From Sphingomonadaceae bacterium (GTDB lineage Bacteria > Pseudomonadota > Alphaproteobacteria > Sphingomonadales > Sphingomonadaceae), in assembly GCA_021732525.1 (NCBI GenBank), contig JAKFUU010000018.1, positions 186,001-250,000 on the forward strand: DNA of 64,000 bases. The letters are read 5' to 3'. Under the pieces are notes generated by a model. That model ran no database searches, had not been told where the DNA came from, and was given only the letters and a program-made list of their open reading frames with translations. Made by a program: the position numbers and the translations under genes. Shown here piece by piece: positions 1 to 6,839 of this stretch (position 1 is the first letter of the stretch; each line of letters opens with the position of its first letter).

Positions 1-516
1 TTCAGCAGTGGAAGTCGCATCGACATCAGTGTAACTGATCCCGTCCATCTGTGCTCGCTCGATAAGATGCGCAATTCTCTTGTTAATCCGATTGCGCAAT
101 TCATTCCATAGTTCTTCAATGTGCGGAATGGTTTGTGAAGTTTCCCACAAAATCTTAAGAATGTCTCGATTCTCTGACGCGAAGCTAATGACTTGTTGAG
201 TTGATTTAAAAAGCGATTTCGTGGGATATGCAGGTTCATAATGAACGTCTAAAAACGTTACGGCATAAGATTGTTCAAAGTAAAGAGCTATCAAATCATC
301 GAGAATATCTTCTTTGTCTTTAAAATATCTGTAAAAGGCTCCGAGAGAAAAGTTTGCTTCTGTTGTGATATCTTGGACGCGTGCGTTGACAAACCCCATC
401 CGACTGAATACCGACCTTGCTGCGGTCATCAATTCGGCCTTGGTTTTTAGTCCTTTTTTGCCCAACTGACGATTCGCGAACTCATCTTCAGTTTTTTGCG
501 TGCTGCTATACGCCAT
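1..516 (-). CDS. TetR-family transcriptional regulator, 3' end outside window
   Basis: Translation of the reverse strand gives 172 codons from an ATG at 516 that stay open to the window edge, so the ORF track missed it. The N-terminal third has the TetR helix-turn-helix pattern: a helix with TKAELMTAARSVFSRMGF, then VQDITTEANFSLGAFYRYFKDKEDIL, the classic recognition helix followed by the YRYFKDKE turn. The remainder is the ligand-binding domain, incomplete here. It is divergent from the NTF2-like gene at 867 across about 350 bp, so it may regulate that gene or itself. The DNA is AT-richer than the transfer region. The family call is firm; the ligand cannot be told. Confidence 0.85.
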   Translation of the reverse strand, partial: MAYSSTQKTEDEFANRQLGKKGLKTKAELMTAARSVFSRMGFVNARVQDITTEANFSLGAFYRYFKDKEDILDDLIALYFEQSYAVTFLDVHYEPAYPTKSLFKSTQQVISFASENRDILKILWETSQTIPHIEELWNELRNRINKRIAHLIERAQMDGISYTDVDATSTAE

Positions 517-832
517 CTACTGAGGACCCCTTTTTATGACATGCTGATCGTTCGTCTAGCGAAACTTGCTTGATAGATGCAAGCGCATTCTGGATAGTGG
601 TCGTTTACACGGCAGAACTCCCTTCCTGCGCTTTTTGGAGTTGGGAAAAAATTTATGCACGCCAAATCTATCCCTTCCTTGTCCAACAGATCCCGAGATT
701 TTTGGCGTTGACAGACGATTGATTTGTATGATGAAACGTTTGTCAAGGGTGCCGCTGGCAGCAAAGTTTTTGTCCACAACCGACGACATTGAAGACGATC
801 AGTTGACATAAGACCGATCTCGAAAGCGGTCG

Positions 833-860
833 TTGCTGAGGTTGCTGGTTATGCTATAAT
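833..860 (+). promoter_or_regulatory. sigma70-like promoter for the NTF2-like gene
   Basis: TTGCTG (833-838), a 16-bp spacer and a perfect TATAAT (855-860) stand just before the gene. Transcription would begin about 7 bp downstream, at or next to the ATG at 867, so the mRNA is predicted to be leaderless; no Shine-Dalgarno sequence precedes the ATG. The rest of 517-832 holds no gene I can support. Confidence 0.55.
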
Positions 861-866
861 GAAGTG

Positions 867-1286
867 ATGTCTAATGCTGATACACTCTTTCAACCGCATC
901 CGCAGACCGACGAAGATGCGACGGCCCTAGCAGAGGCGGTTCGTTGTATTGAAGCATTCACAAGCCGGTTCAACGCACGCGACCTAGCTGGGATGGATGA
1001 ACTTCTTCACTTTCCGCATATCATTCTGTCGGGAGAGCATCTTGTCGTCTGGGCGGAACCTGCCAATCTCCCCGCCTCATTTTTTGATGATCTTGAGCGT
1101 GACACGGGGTGGGCGGAATCGCGATACCAGCGCAAGGATGCTGTGCTGGTTAGCCCCCGTAAAGTTCATTTGGTAGTCGAGTACACCCGGAATCGCGCCG
1201 ATGGATCAGTAGCGAGCAGTCACAAGAATTTATGGGTCGTGACCTTCGCTGACGGTCGATGGGGCATCAAGCTGCGATCATATTGA
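867..1286 (+). CDS. NTF2-like (SnoaL/DUF4440-type) protein
   Basis: A 139-aa protein read from the ATG at 867; the ORF-track start at 864 is a GTG just before it. The pattern is that of a single-domain NTF2-like fold: an N-terminal helix with AVRCIEAFTSRFNARDLAGMDELLHFPH, and a C-terminal strand with NLWVVTFADGRWGIKLRSY. Such proteins serve as small enzymes (isomerases, cyclases) or ligand binders; no catalytic residues can be assigned, so the function is open. It is divergent from the TetR gene and stands outside the transfer backbone, next to the IS cluster. Confidence 0.7.
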   Translation: MSNADTLFQPHPQTDEDATALAEAVRCIEAFTSRFNARDLAGMDELLHFPHIILSGEHLVVWAEPANLPASFFDDLERDTGWAESRYQRKDAVLVSPRKVHLVVEYTRNRADGSVASSHKNLWVVTFADGRWGIKLRSY

Positions 1287-1600
1287 CCAGTAGGGATAAC
1301 GGCCGCTTTCGCACCCGCCGCGTTAAATCCGGACAGTCGGCAATCCCCAACTTTCCGGTCGTTTGAGCTTCGCATCGATTGGCTTCGTCCGTTCCGAGGT
1401 CAGCTGATGCACAATCCGTGCATAGACTTGTATCCGGTCGAGGCCGAAGCCGCGTACCATAATCCGTATTCACATCCCCGGATCGAGCAAAGGCGGATGC
1501 GGACCAAACTACTACTGGGCGTTTTCAGGCGCCATCAATCTTCCCGGTCACGCATCACACCAACCCGCGTCGCCTTATTGAGCCTGTTGCAACATAGGCA
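1287..1600. other. intergenic stretch before IS110 element, no gene recognised
   Basis: About 314 bp between the NTF2-like gene and the IS110 transposase stop. Short open frames exist on both strands but none has a ribosome-binding site or recognisable domain. The IS110 end on this side must lie somewhere in this stretch; IS110 elements lack clear terminal inverted repeats, so the boundary cannot be placed by eye. Confidence 0.4.
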
Positions 1601-2752
1601 TCAGGCGGCGCGGAGCTCGGCACCTTGCGGGACCAGACCGGTCTCCACAAAGCGCCAAAGCGCGATTAGCAATTTGCGGGCAAGCGCCACGATCCCAACC
1701 TTGGCAGCGCGTCCGCCGTTGCCCTTGAAGCGTTCACGATACCAGACCGCCAACTCGCTGCCAGGCTGATATCGCAGCCAACACCATGCAAGCTCGACCA
1801 TCAGCACGCGGGTGCCATGGTTGCCAGCCTTGCTGATGCCTTGATCGCGCGACACGTCTCCGCTGGCAAAGGGAGCCGGTGCCAAGCCAAGGAAAGCCGC
1901 GACGTGTCGTCGACTTTCAAACTTGCGGCAAAACACCTCAGCAACCAGCATCGCCGCGCTGTTTGCACCAATGCCCTTCAACTGTTCGAGGCGAACGGCC
2001 TTCTCGCGGCAGGGAAAGGTCGAAGCTTCGTGAAGCACAACCTCGGCGCGGTCTCGTTCGATGTCTTTGATCTGGTCGTTGAGCAACACGAGGCGGCTGA
2101 AACAGCGCTCAATCTGCCGACGAAGGTTCGGCGGCAGCAGCCGACCGTCGCCGGTTCGCATATCGTCGAGTTGCTTTGACCAGTCACCGCCGCTGACCGC
2201 TTTAACCGACTGGATGCCTTGTAAGGCCAGCAGCCCTCTGATCCGCGAAATAATCCGGGTGCGCTCGTGAACGAGATCGCCGCGCTCGCGCATCACGCGC
2301 CGCGCGTCTTCCTCTTCCGGCGTCGGCACGTCCACGACACGGCATACGCTTTTGTCGCCTGCGAGATAGGCTTTGAGGATACCGATCATTGCTTCGGCGT
2401 CGATCCGGTCGGTCTTCACGCGCCTGCCGCGCCGCGACACGAGAAAGCTGGCAGGGTCAAGGACATAGGTATCGACATCGTTCGCCAGCAACAATCGCGC
2501 GAGCCAAAAGCCATCGTAGCCGATCTCGAAGCACAAGCGAATAACTGCATGTTCGCCCAGACGGTCGCTGGTCCTGCGCTCAAGCTTTCGAAGATGAGCC
2601 AGCAAGGCTGCGCTGTCTCCAGCAGGAATCGTTCGCAGCGAGGGCTTGCATGCCCCAGGCGTCAGCGATGCCACAAGCCAATTGCGCTTGCTGAGTTCTA
2701 TGCTGACGACGACAGCGCTGTTAGGGGAATATTTTGATGATTGGTTCTCCAT
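1601..2752 (-). CDS. IS110-family transposase, apparently intact
   Basis: Start chosen at the ATG at 2752, preceded by GGAGAA about 8 bp upstream; the longer track ORF adds 43 unlikely residues. The 383-aa protein has the two IS110 domains: an N-terminal DEDD RuvC-like domain (VVVSIELSKRNW with the first Asp position replaced by Glu, ... CFEIGYDGFWLARLL ..., KTDRIDAEAMI) and a C-terminal transposase_20 domain (LKGIGANSAAMLVAEV, FLGLAPAPFASGD, ISKAGNHGTRVLMVELAW). The final serine-containing region is near GNHGTR. Members recombine DNA guided by an element-encoded bridge RNA. The usual first acidic residue of the DEDD set looks like Glu (SIELSK), worth checking for activity. Confidence 0.9.
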   Translation of the reverse strand: MENQSSKYSPNSAVVVSIELSKRNWLVASLTPGACKPSLRTIPAGDSAALLAHLRKLERRTSDRLGEHAVIRLCFEIGYDGFWLARLLLANDVDTYVLDPASFLVSRRGRRVKTDRIDAEAMIGILKAYLAGDKSVCRVVDVPTPEEEDARRVMRERGDLVHERTRIISRIRGLLALQGIQSVKAVSGGDWSKQLDDMRTGDGRLLPPNLRRQIERCFSRLVLLNDQIKDIERDRAEVVLHEASTFPCREKAVRLEQLKGIGANSAAMLVAEVFCRKFESRRHVAAFLGLAPAPFASGDVSRDQGISKAGNHGTRVLMVELAWCWLRYQPGSELAVWYRERFKGNGGRAAKVGIVALARKLLIALWRFVETGLVPQGAELRAA

Positions 2753-3239
2753 GATAAGTTCTCCGTGAAGGTTGACGGAGCAACGGCATAGCCGAATCCG
2801 ACCTGCATAGGATCTATTACCAGGGCGCATGCTGGCGAGAACAGGCCCGCTTCCATGCGAGAGGTTTCGACATTTGAGCATCTATCTACTCCGCCACCAG
2901 CCGACTGGCGATCTGCATGGTCTGACTGTGCTGAATGCCTAGATGACAAAACTCCCGCGAGTGCACAAGTAAAAATTATTAATGACATCATCTTATTTAA
3001 ATTTGCCAATCCTCGCTGCACGTACTGCCAGAGGACGCGAGAGCACTGAACGGCCAATTCGCGGCATTGGAATGGACAATCCGTTATCGAGATGGGCATT
3101 CCTCATCTGGACTGAAGTGTCGAGGAGCAATCGCGGCTCAGATGCTTGAATCGGGCCTTCAAAAAAGCCCTGACAGCCTGAAATTTAGTAAGTTAACTAT
3201 GCTAAGTATTCACAATTGTGCGGCTTACCATCACGCCAA
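2753..3239. other. non-coding stretch upstream of IS110 transposase, possible bridge-RNA locus
   Basis: About 490 bp with no credible gene. In IS110-group elements the non-coding DNA upstream of the transposase gene encodes the bridge RNA and forms the element end; in the IS1111 subgroup it is downstream. The part nearest the transposase (roughly 2753-3000) is therefore the place to look. I could not identify the RNA loops or the element end by eye. Confidence 0.3.
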
Positions 3240-3240
3240 A

Positions 3241-4190
3241 CTAGGTGTTTGGTCCCAGCATGTGATGGCTGGGTTTGACGATAAAGACATCGGGCTTTGA
3301 TTTCCAGAGTTCCTCGATGGCCTCGTATGGCGTCCTGAACTTCAGGGCCTTGAGCTGCTTGACGAAGTTGTAGGCAACCAGCCATTCGCTGACGTGTCGT
3401 CATAGTTCCTGGATTGAGGCTTAGTGGAAGGATTTGACGGTCGCCTCCTTGATCGTTCTGACCATTCGTTCGGCTTGGCCGTTGGTCAGGGGTGATAGGG
3501 TTTGGTGAGGCGATGCTTGATGCCGTTGCTCTGGCAGGTGCGCCCGAAGTTGTGGCCGATCCAGGTTTGCGAGACCCCTTGATAGCGATCGACGAACTGG
3601 ACGCCATTGTCGGTCAGGATAGTGTGGATCCTGTAGGGCGCGGTCCTGACCAGAACCTTGAGGAATGCGGCTGCGGCCAGCTTGGTAGCCTTGCGGTAGA
3701 TGCGGGCAAAGACCAGCTTCGAGGTGCGGTCTACCGCGACAAACAGGAAGCCTTTCCCGCCCTCGTAACGCAGTTCGGTAATATCGATGTGGAAGTAGCC
3801 GATCTCGTAGTTCTTGAACTTCTTTGGCTTCTCGCGGTCAGCTTTGGGCAGGCGGCTGATACCATGCCGTTGCAGGCAGCGATGTAAGGACGAGCGCGTT
3901 AGCTGCGGGATCACGCCCTTCAACGCGATGTAGACGTCGTCCAGTGGCAGCCGCGCCTGCACACGAAGCGCCACGATGGCAGCCTCTTCCATCGGTGAAA
4001 GCACGGTACTGCGGCGCTCCTTCGGTCCCATTGGCATGTCCTCCACAGACTGCCTATGCCGCTACTTCAGGACGGTCTTCTCGTTGATGCAAAACCGCTT
4101 CGCGAGGCTCGCGACCGAAGCTTGCGATCGCTGTAGCTCGCCTCGAATAGCGTGCGTCGTCTTGGCGCTGCCGTGTAGAATCTGTCCCAT
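3241..4190 (-). pseudogene. IS481-family transposase, frameshifted and with nonsense codons
   Basis: Reading from the ATG at 4190 (MGQILHGSAKTTHAIRGEL...) gives the usual N-terminal helix-turn-helix of IS481 transposases, then an rve integrase core (HIDITELRYEGG, AVDRTSKLVFARIY, LTDNGVQF). Damage: a TAG replaces a probable Trp codon near 4058 (after TVLKxR context), one base is missing after LTKPYHP near 3497, and TAA and TGA codons interrupt the C-terminal part (after VKSFH and QEL). Restored, it would be about 316 aa and end in SHHMLGPNT. Its stop codon lies beyond the IS end, in the ACTAGG target duplication. The catalytic DDE residues remain readable. Confidence 0.9.
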
Positions 4191-4246
4191 AGGTCCCTCC
4201 GCTGTAACGATGACAAATTTACACAATCACATGCTGGGACCAAACA
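3246..4246 (-). mobile_element. IS481-family insertion sequence with perfect 21-bp terminal repeats and 6-bp target duplication
   Basis: Left end TGTTTGGTCCCAGCATGTGAT (3246-3266) is the exact reverse complement of the right end at 4226-4246. The hexamer ACTAGG flanks both ends (3240-3245 and 4247-4252), as expected for a target-site duplication. The element is about 1.0 kb and carries one transposase gene, now dead. It is inserted immediately before what looks like the left end of an IS3-type remnant. Confidence 0.9.
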
Positions 4247-4252
4247 ACTAGG

Positions 4253-4402
4253 TTTTGACGTGCTCCCCTGAAATGTGACCAGAAGTGAGTAGAGTCCGAC
4301 ACGCAAGGAGTCGGAGGTATTAAGCGCAGCAGGTTCAGCGAAGAGCAGATTATTGGGATATTGAAGGAGCAAGAGGTCGGCATGCCGACGGTGGAGGTAT
4401 CC
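4253..4402 (+). pseudogene. IS3-family (IS407-like) OrfA remnant
   Basis: After a GGAGG at about 4312 the frame reads (I)KRSRFSEEQIIGILKEQEVGMPTVEV, the hallmark start of OrfA of IS3-type elements of the IS407/IS51 groups, but with ATT in place of the ATG and broken off before the helix-turn-helix (the usual VCRKHG). The DNA from 4253 to the frame looks like the element's left end. The rest of the element is missing. Confidence 0.7.
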
Positions 4403-4745
4403 GTCTGTAGTATTTGAGTTTGTTGAAGAAGCGCTCGACAAGGTTACGTCGCTTGTAGAGCCATGGCGAGAAGCAGATTGGAGCTTTGCGGCTTTTCTTT
4501 CGCGGGATTTTCGCCCATCCACGCTTCTCGAAGACCATATCGCGTAGCCATTCGGCATTATGGCGCGGTCAGCGAGCAGCATCTGGCTCTTGCGAATGTC
4601 ACTCAGCAGTTCGGCGGCAGCCTGAATGTCGTGCGTAAGTCCTGGTGTTAAAACCAAGCCGAGAGCACGGTCCTTGGCATCGCATCGGGTATGGAGTTTG
4701 GCAGTGAAGTCGCCGAGGAAGCCGCCAAGCGCATCGGTTCAACGC
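4403..4745 (-). pseudogene. IS5-family (IS427-like) transposase remnant
   Basis: Across two frames the reverse strand reads LGGFLGDFTAKLHTRCDAKDRALGLVLTPG, then HDIQAAAELLSDIRKSQMLLADRA, then MVFEKRGWAKIPRKKSRK and RRNLVERFFNKLKYYRR: the C-terminal half of an IS5/IS427 transposase, including the conserved final ERFFNK motif. Frame changes near 4540-4560 and a stop near 4650 break it, and it stops abruptly at the junction with the IS3 remnant. No intact copy or ends are visible. Confidence 0.75.
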
Positions 4746-4822
4746 ATTGTCGATGCGCACTCAGTCGTTAGTAGCCGCCGTTCCTCTTGGATGATCGCGC
4801 AAAACAAAATTCTGATAATCAG

Positions 4823-5026
4823 TCAGGGGTTGGCCGCCGCCCAATCGACGCTTATTCGATCAAACCCCGCCTGTGTGCCTTCGATTATAACCGACTGAGT
4901 TTGTGGAACCTCCACATCGTCACCGAAGTCGAGCACCCAGATCTTTTTTTCGGCAGTTTCGATTAAAAGTCCGCGACGGCTTTTGCGCAAATTTCCGGCT
5001 AGCCTGATCCTTGCCCGCTTTGTCAC
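4823..5026 (-). CDS. small DUF5818-like protein
   Basis: A 67-aa protein from a GTG at 5026 (MTKRARIRLAGNL...), preceded by GGGGAAAA; the track's GTG at 5056 would overlap the transglycosylase gene by 16 bp and is less likely. It reads as a small beta-barrel-like protein with a Trp-Val-Leu-Asp-Phe strand and a conserved VIIEGTQAGFDRISVDW ending, which I associate with the DUF5818 family of sphingomonads (from memory). It follows the transglycosylase by 14 bp on the same strand, so the two are probably co-transcribed. Function unknown. Confidence 0.6.
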   Translation of the reverse strand: MTKRARIRLAGNLRKSRRGLLIETAEKKIWVLDFGDDVEVPQTQSVIIEGTQAGFDRISVDWAAANP

Positions 5027-5040
5027 TGAATTTTCCCCAA

Positions 5041-5715
5041 TCAATTTAATGCCCACCGTTCTAGAACATTACGCACATATTCAGGCGTTTCGCCATTCAG
5101 CGGAATTCGTCCCAATCGTGAAACCGTGCCAGGACCGGCATTATAGGCAGCAACTGCCAGATGCACTACGCCAAATCGGTCAAGCATTTGTCGAAGATAT
5201 TGTGCCGCGCCAGTGATGTTGGCTTGCGGGTCGAAGCGGTTGTGTATGCCCAGATCTCTGGCCGTACCGGGCATGAGCTGACCAAGCCCAGCCGCCCCTG
5301 CGCTACTTACTGCACTGGGATTATATCGGGACTCAGCCCAGATAAGTGCATCAAGCAGGCCGTGTGGAATACCAAAGCGTGCTTCGGCCGCGTAAACATG
5401 ACCCAGAAACGTTGTCCGCCGGATGTTTGATTGAATTTTCCCAGATTTCTTTTGCCGGTGCGTGCGCTGGACGGAAAATACGGCTTCGTTGCCTAACAAC
5501 TGAGTTGGGAGCGGGCTGTGCATCGGCGACCAGTGGCCATGCTCGACGATCTGAAAATTGCCCCGCTCGCTGATTCGATACCCCTGTTCAATATTGGAAA
5601 CGGGTGCTGATGGCTGGTCCGAGGGCACGACATTTTGTTCAGAAGGCGCGGACGCCCTAGTAGATGTTGCTGATAGCAGGCCCATACCCAAAAACGCCAT
5701 AAGTAAGATTTTCAT
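5041..5715 (-). CDS. exported lytic transglycosylase (VirB1-like)
   Basis: Start taken at the ATG at 5715, which opens a signal peptide (MKILLMAFLGMGLLSATSTRASA); the track's extension upstream crosses the promoter. After a linker of about 90 residues comes an SLT domain of GH23 type: AEARFGIPHGLLDALIWAESRYNPSAVSSAGAAGLGQLMPGTA, with the catalytic Glu in WAESRYNP, followed by AAYNAGPGTV. It would cut peptidoglycan in the periplasm so that the transfer channel can pass. It is divergent from the primase-like gene; an exact SOS box at 5745-5759 sits 30 bp upstream, so DNA damage probably induces it. Confidence 0.92.
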   Translation of the reverse strand: MKILLMAFLGMGLLSATSTRASAPSEQNVVPSDQPSAPVSNIEQGYRISERGNFQIVEHGHWSPMHSPLPTQLLGNEAVFSVQRTHRQKKSGKIQSNIRRTTFLGHVYAAEARFGIPHGLLDALIWAESRYNPSAVSSAGAAGLGQLMPGTARDLGIHNRFDPQANITGAAQYLRQMLDRFGVVHLAVAAYNAGPGTVSRLGRIPLNGETPEYVRNVLERWALN

Positions 5716-5744
5716 TTTGCATTCCTTCGCGAGAACGAAGTAAA

Positions 5745-5759
5745 GAACATACAAGGAAC
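5745..5759 (-). promoter_or_regulatory. LexA-type SOS box upstream of lytic transglycosylase
   Basis: GAACATACAAGGAAC, that is GTTC-N7-GTTC on the minus strand, the binding site of alphaproteobacterial LexA. A third GTTC follows at 8-bp spacing (minus strand GTTCTTTACTTCGTTC). The site lies between the divergent transglycosylase (ATG at 5715) and primase-like gene (ATG at 5840) and may serve both. Confidence 0.75.
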
Positions 5760-5839
5760 ATTGACCTGACGGAATTGCTGTGGCTTATTTGAGAGCGGAG
5801 GCGGCGCACGGTTGCAGGTAGCAACAGCAGGACTTCACC

Positions 5840-6748
5840 ATGCCCAGCAGCAATTCTATTCTCCAATCTTCTCTTGAGACCCGGGCGCGTCAAATCGTCA
5901 AAGCCCTTGGTGGCCATTGGTCGCGCAAATCAGGCATGTGCCGGTGCCCAGCACATGATGACAGAACGCCGTCGCTCTCGGTCGGTGTCACCGGATCAGC
6001 AATATTGTTTCATTGTTTTGCTGGCTGCACGAGCGAGGAGGTGCTTGCAGGCTTTAAGCGGCACGGAATCCGGCCCCGCGACCTGTTCGATGGTAAGGGT
6101 GCTGTGGTTGTGCCGACTGCGAAGCCATTTGGACCTGACGCCAATGCTTTGAGACTGTGGCAGCAGGCTGTTCCGATCACAGATACGCTCGGTGAGCAAT
6201 ATCTCACTAAGCGTTCCATATTGCTTCCTTCTACCGAACTGCGGTTTCTGGATCGAACGCCTTTGGGGCGCGCACCAGACGTCCGGTTCCTTCCTGCGCT
6301 TATTGCAGCTGTCCGAATGGATATCGGCATAGTTGCTATCCAGCGTACATTTATTGAACGCACCACAGCCTCAAAGGCCGATTTTTTCAAGCCCAAGCGC
6401 GCGCTTGGGCAATTGGGGGTAGGTGCTGTCCGCCTTTCGGAGCCGGTCGAAGGCAGGCTGGGTCTTGCTGAAGGATCGGAAAGCGCACTTTCTGCACAAA
6501 CGCTATTTGGCGTTCCGTGCTGGGCCACGCTCGGCAATGAGCGGTTCGGCATAGTCGCTATACCCGAACGCATCACCGAACTGCATCTGTTTGTAGACGC
6601 TGACAAAGGCGGCGAACTAGCTTTGAAGCGCGGGATTGAGGCTTATGCGCGCCCCGGACGAATGATCATTCCGCACAAGCCTGACCGTCCGGATAATGAT
6701 TGGAATGATGAGCTTCGGGAAAGAGATGACAGCCATGCGGCTGCCTGA
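5840..6748 (+). CDS. zinc-finger/Toprim primase-like protein
   Basis: A 302-aa protein. Near residues 36-62 it has a CHC2-type zinc-finger signature (CRCPAHDDRTPSLSV ... FHCFAGC) as in DnaG and plasmid primases. From about residue 205 a Toprim fold follows, with EGSESALSAQTLFGVPCWATLG carrying the acidic Glu and LHLFVDADKGG carrying the DxD pair. Such proteins on conjugative elements prime synthesis of the complementary strand after transfer or assist element replication. It is the first of a plus-strand pair with the large helicase 90 bp downstream. There is no C-terminal helicase domain, so it is a short stand-alone version. Confidence 0.85.
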   Translation: MPSSNSILQSSLETRARQIVKALGGHWSRKSGMCRCPAHDDRTPSLSVGVTGSAILFHCFAGCTSEEVLAGFKRHGIRPRDLFDGKGAVVVPTAKPFGPDANALRLWQQAVPITDTLGEQYLTKRSILLPSTELRFLDRTPLGRAPDVRFLPALIAAVRMDIGIVAIQRTFIERTTASKADFFKPKRALGQLGVGAVRLSEPVEGRLGLAEGSESALSAQTLFGVPCWATLGNERFGIVAIPERITELHLFVDADKGGELALKRGIEAYARPGRMIIPHKPDRPDNDWNDELRERDDSHAAA

Positions 6749-6815
6749 CGGCAGCCCAGAGTTGAGGAGGCGGTTCGTTTTCTGAGGCCCGATCGGCATT
6801 CCCGCGAAGATCGCT

Positions 6816-6833
6816 GGCCTCTTGTCGGAGGCC
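6816..6833 (+). promoter_or_regulatory. hairpin overlapping the Shine-Dalgarno of the large helicase gene
   Basis: GGCCTC (6816-6821), a 6-nt loop and GAGGCC (6828-6833) form a perfect 6-bp stem. The GGAGG ribosome-binding site (6827-6831) of the gene starting at 6840 is partly in the stem, so translation may depend on opening it. Confidence 0.5.
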
Positions 6834-6839
6834 AACCCC

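Noticed and set aside
2855-3300. Small plus-strand frames upstream of IS110 and across the IS481 end
   Set aside because: No start signals or domains; the second frame runs through an IS boundary.
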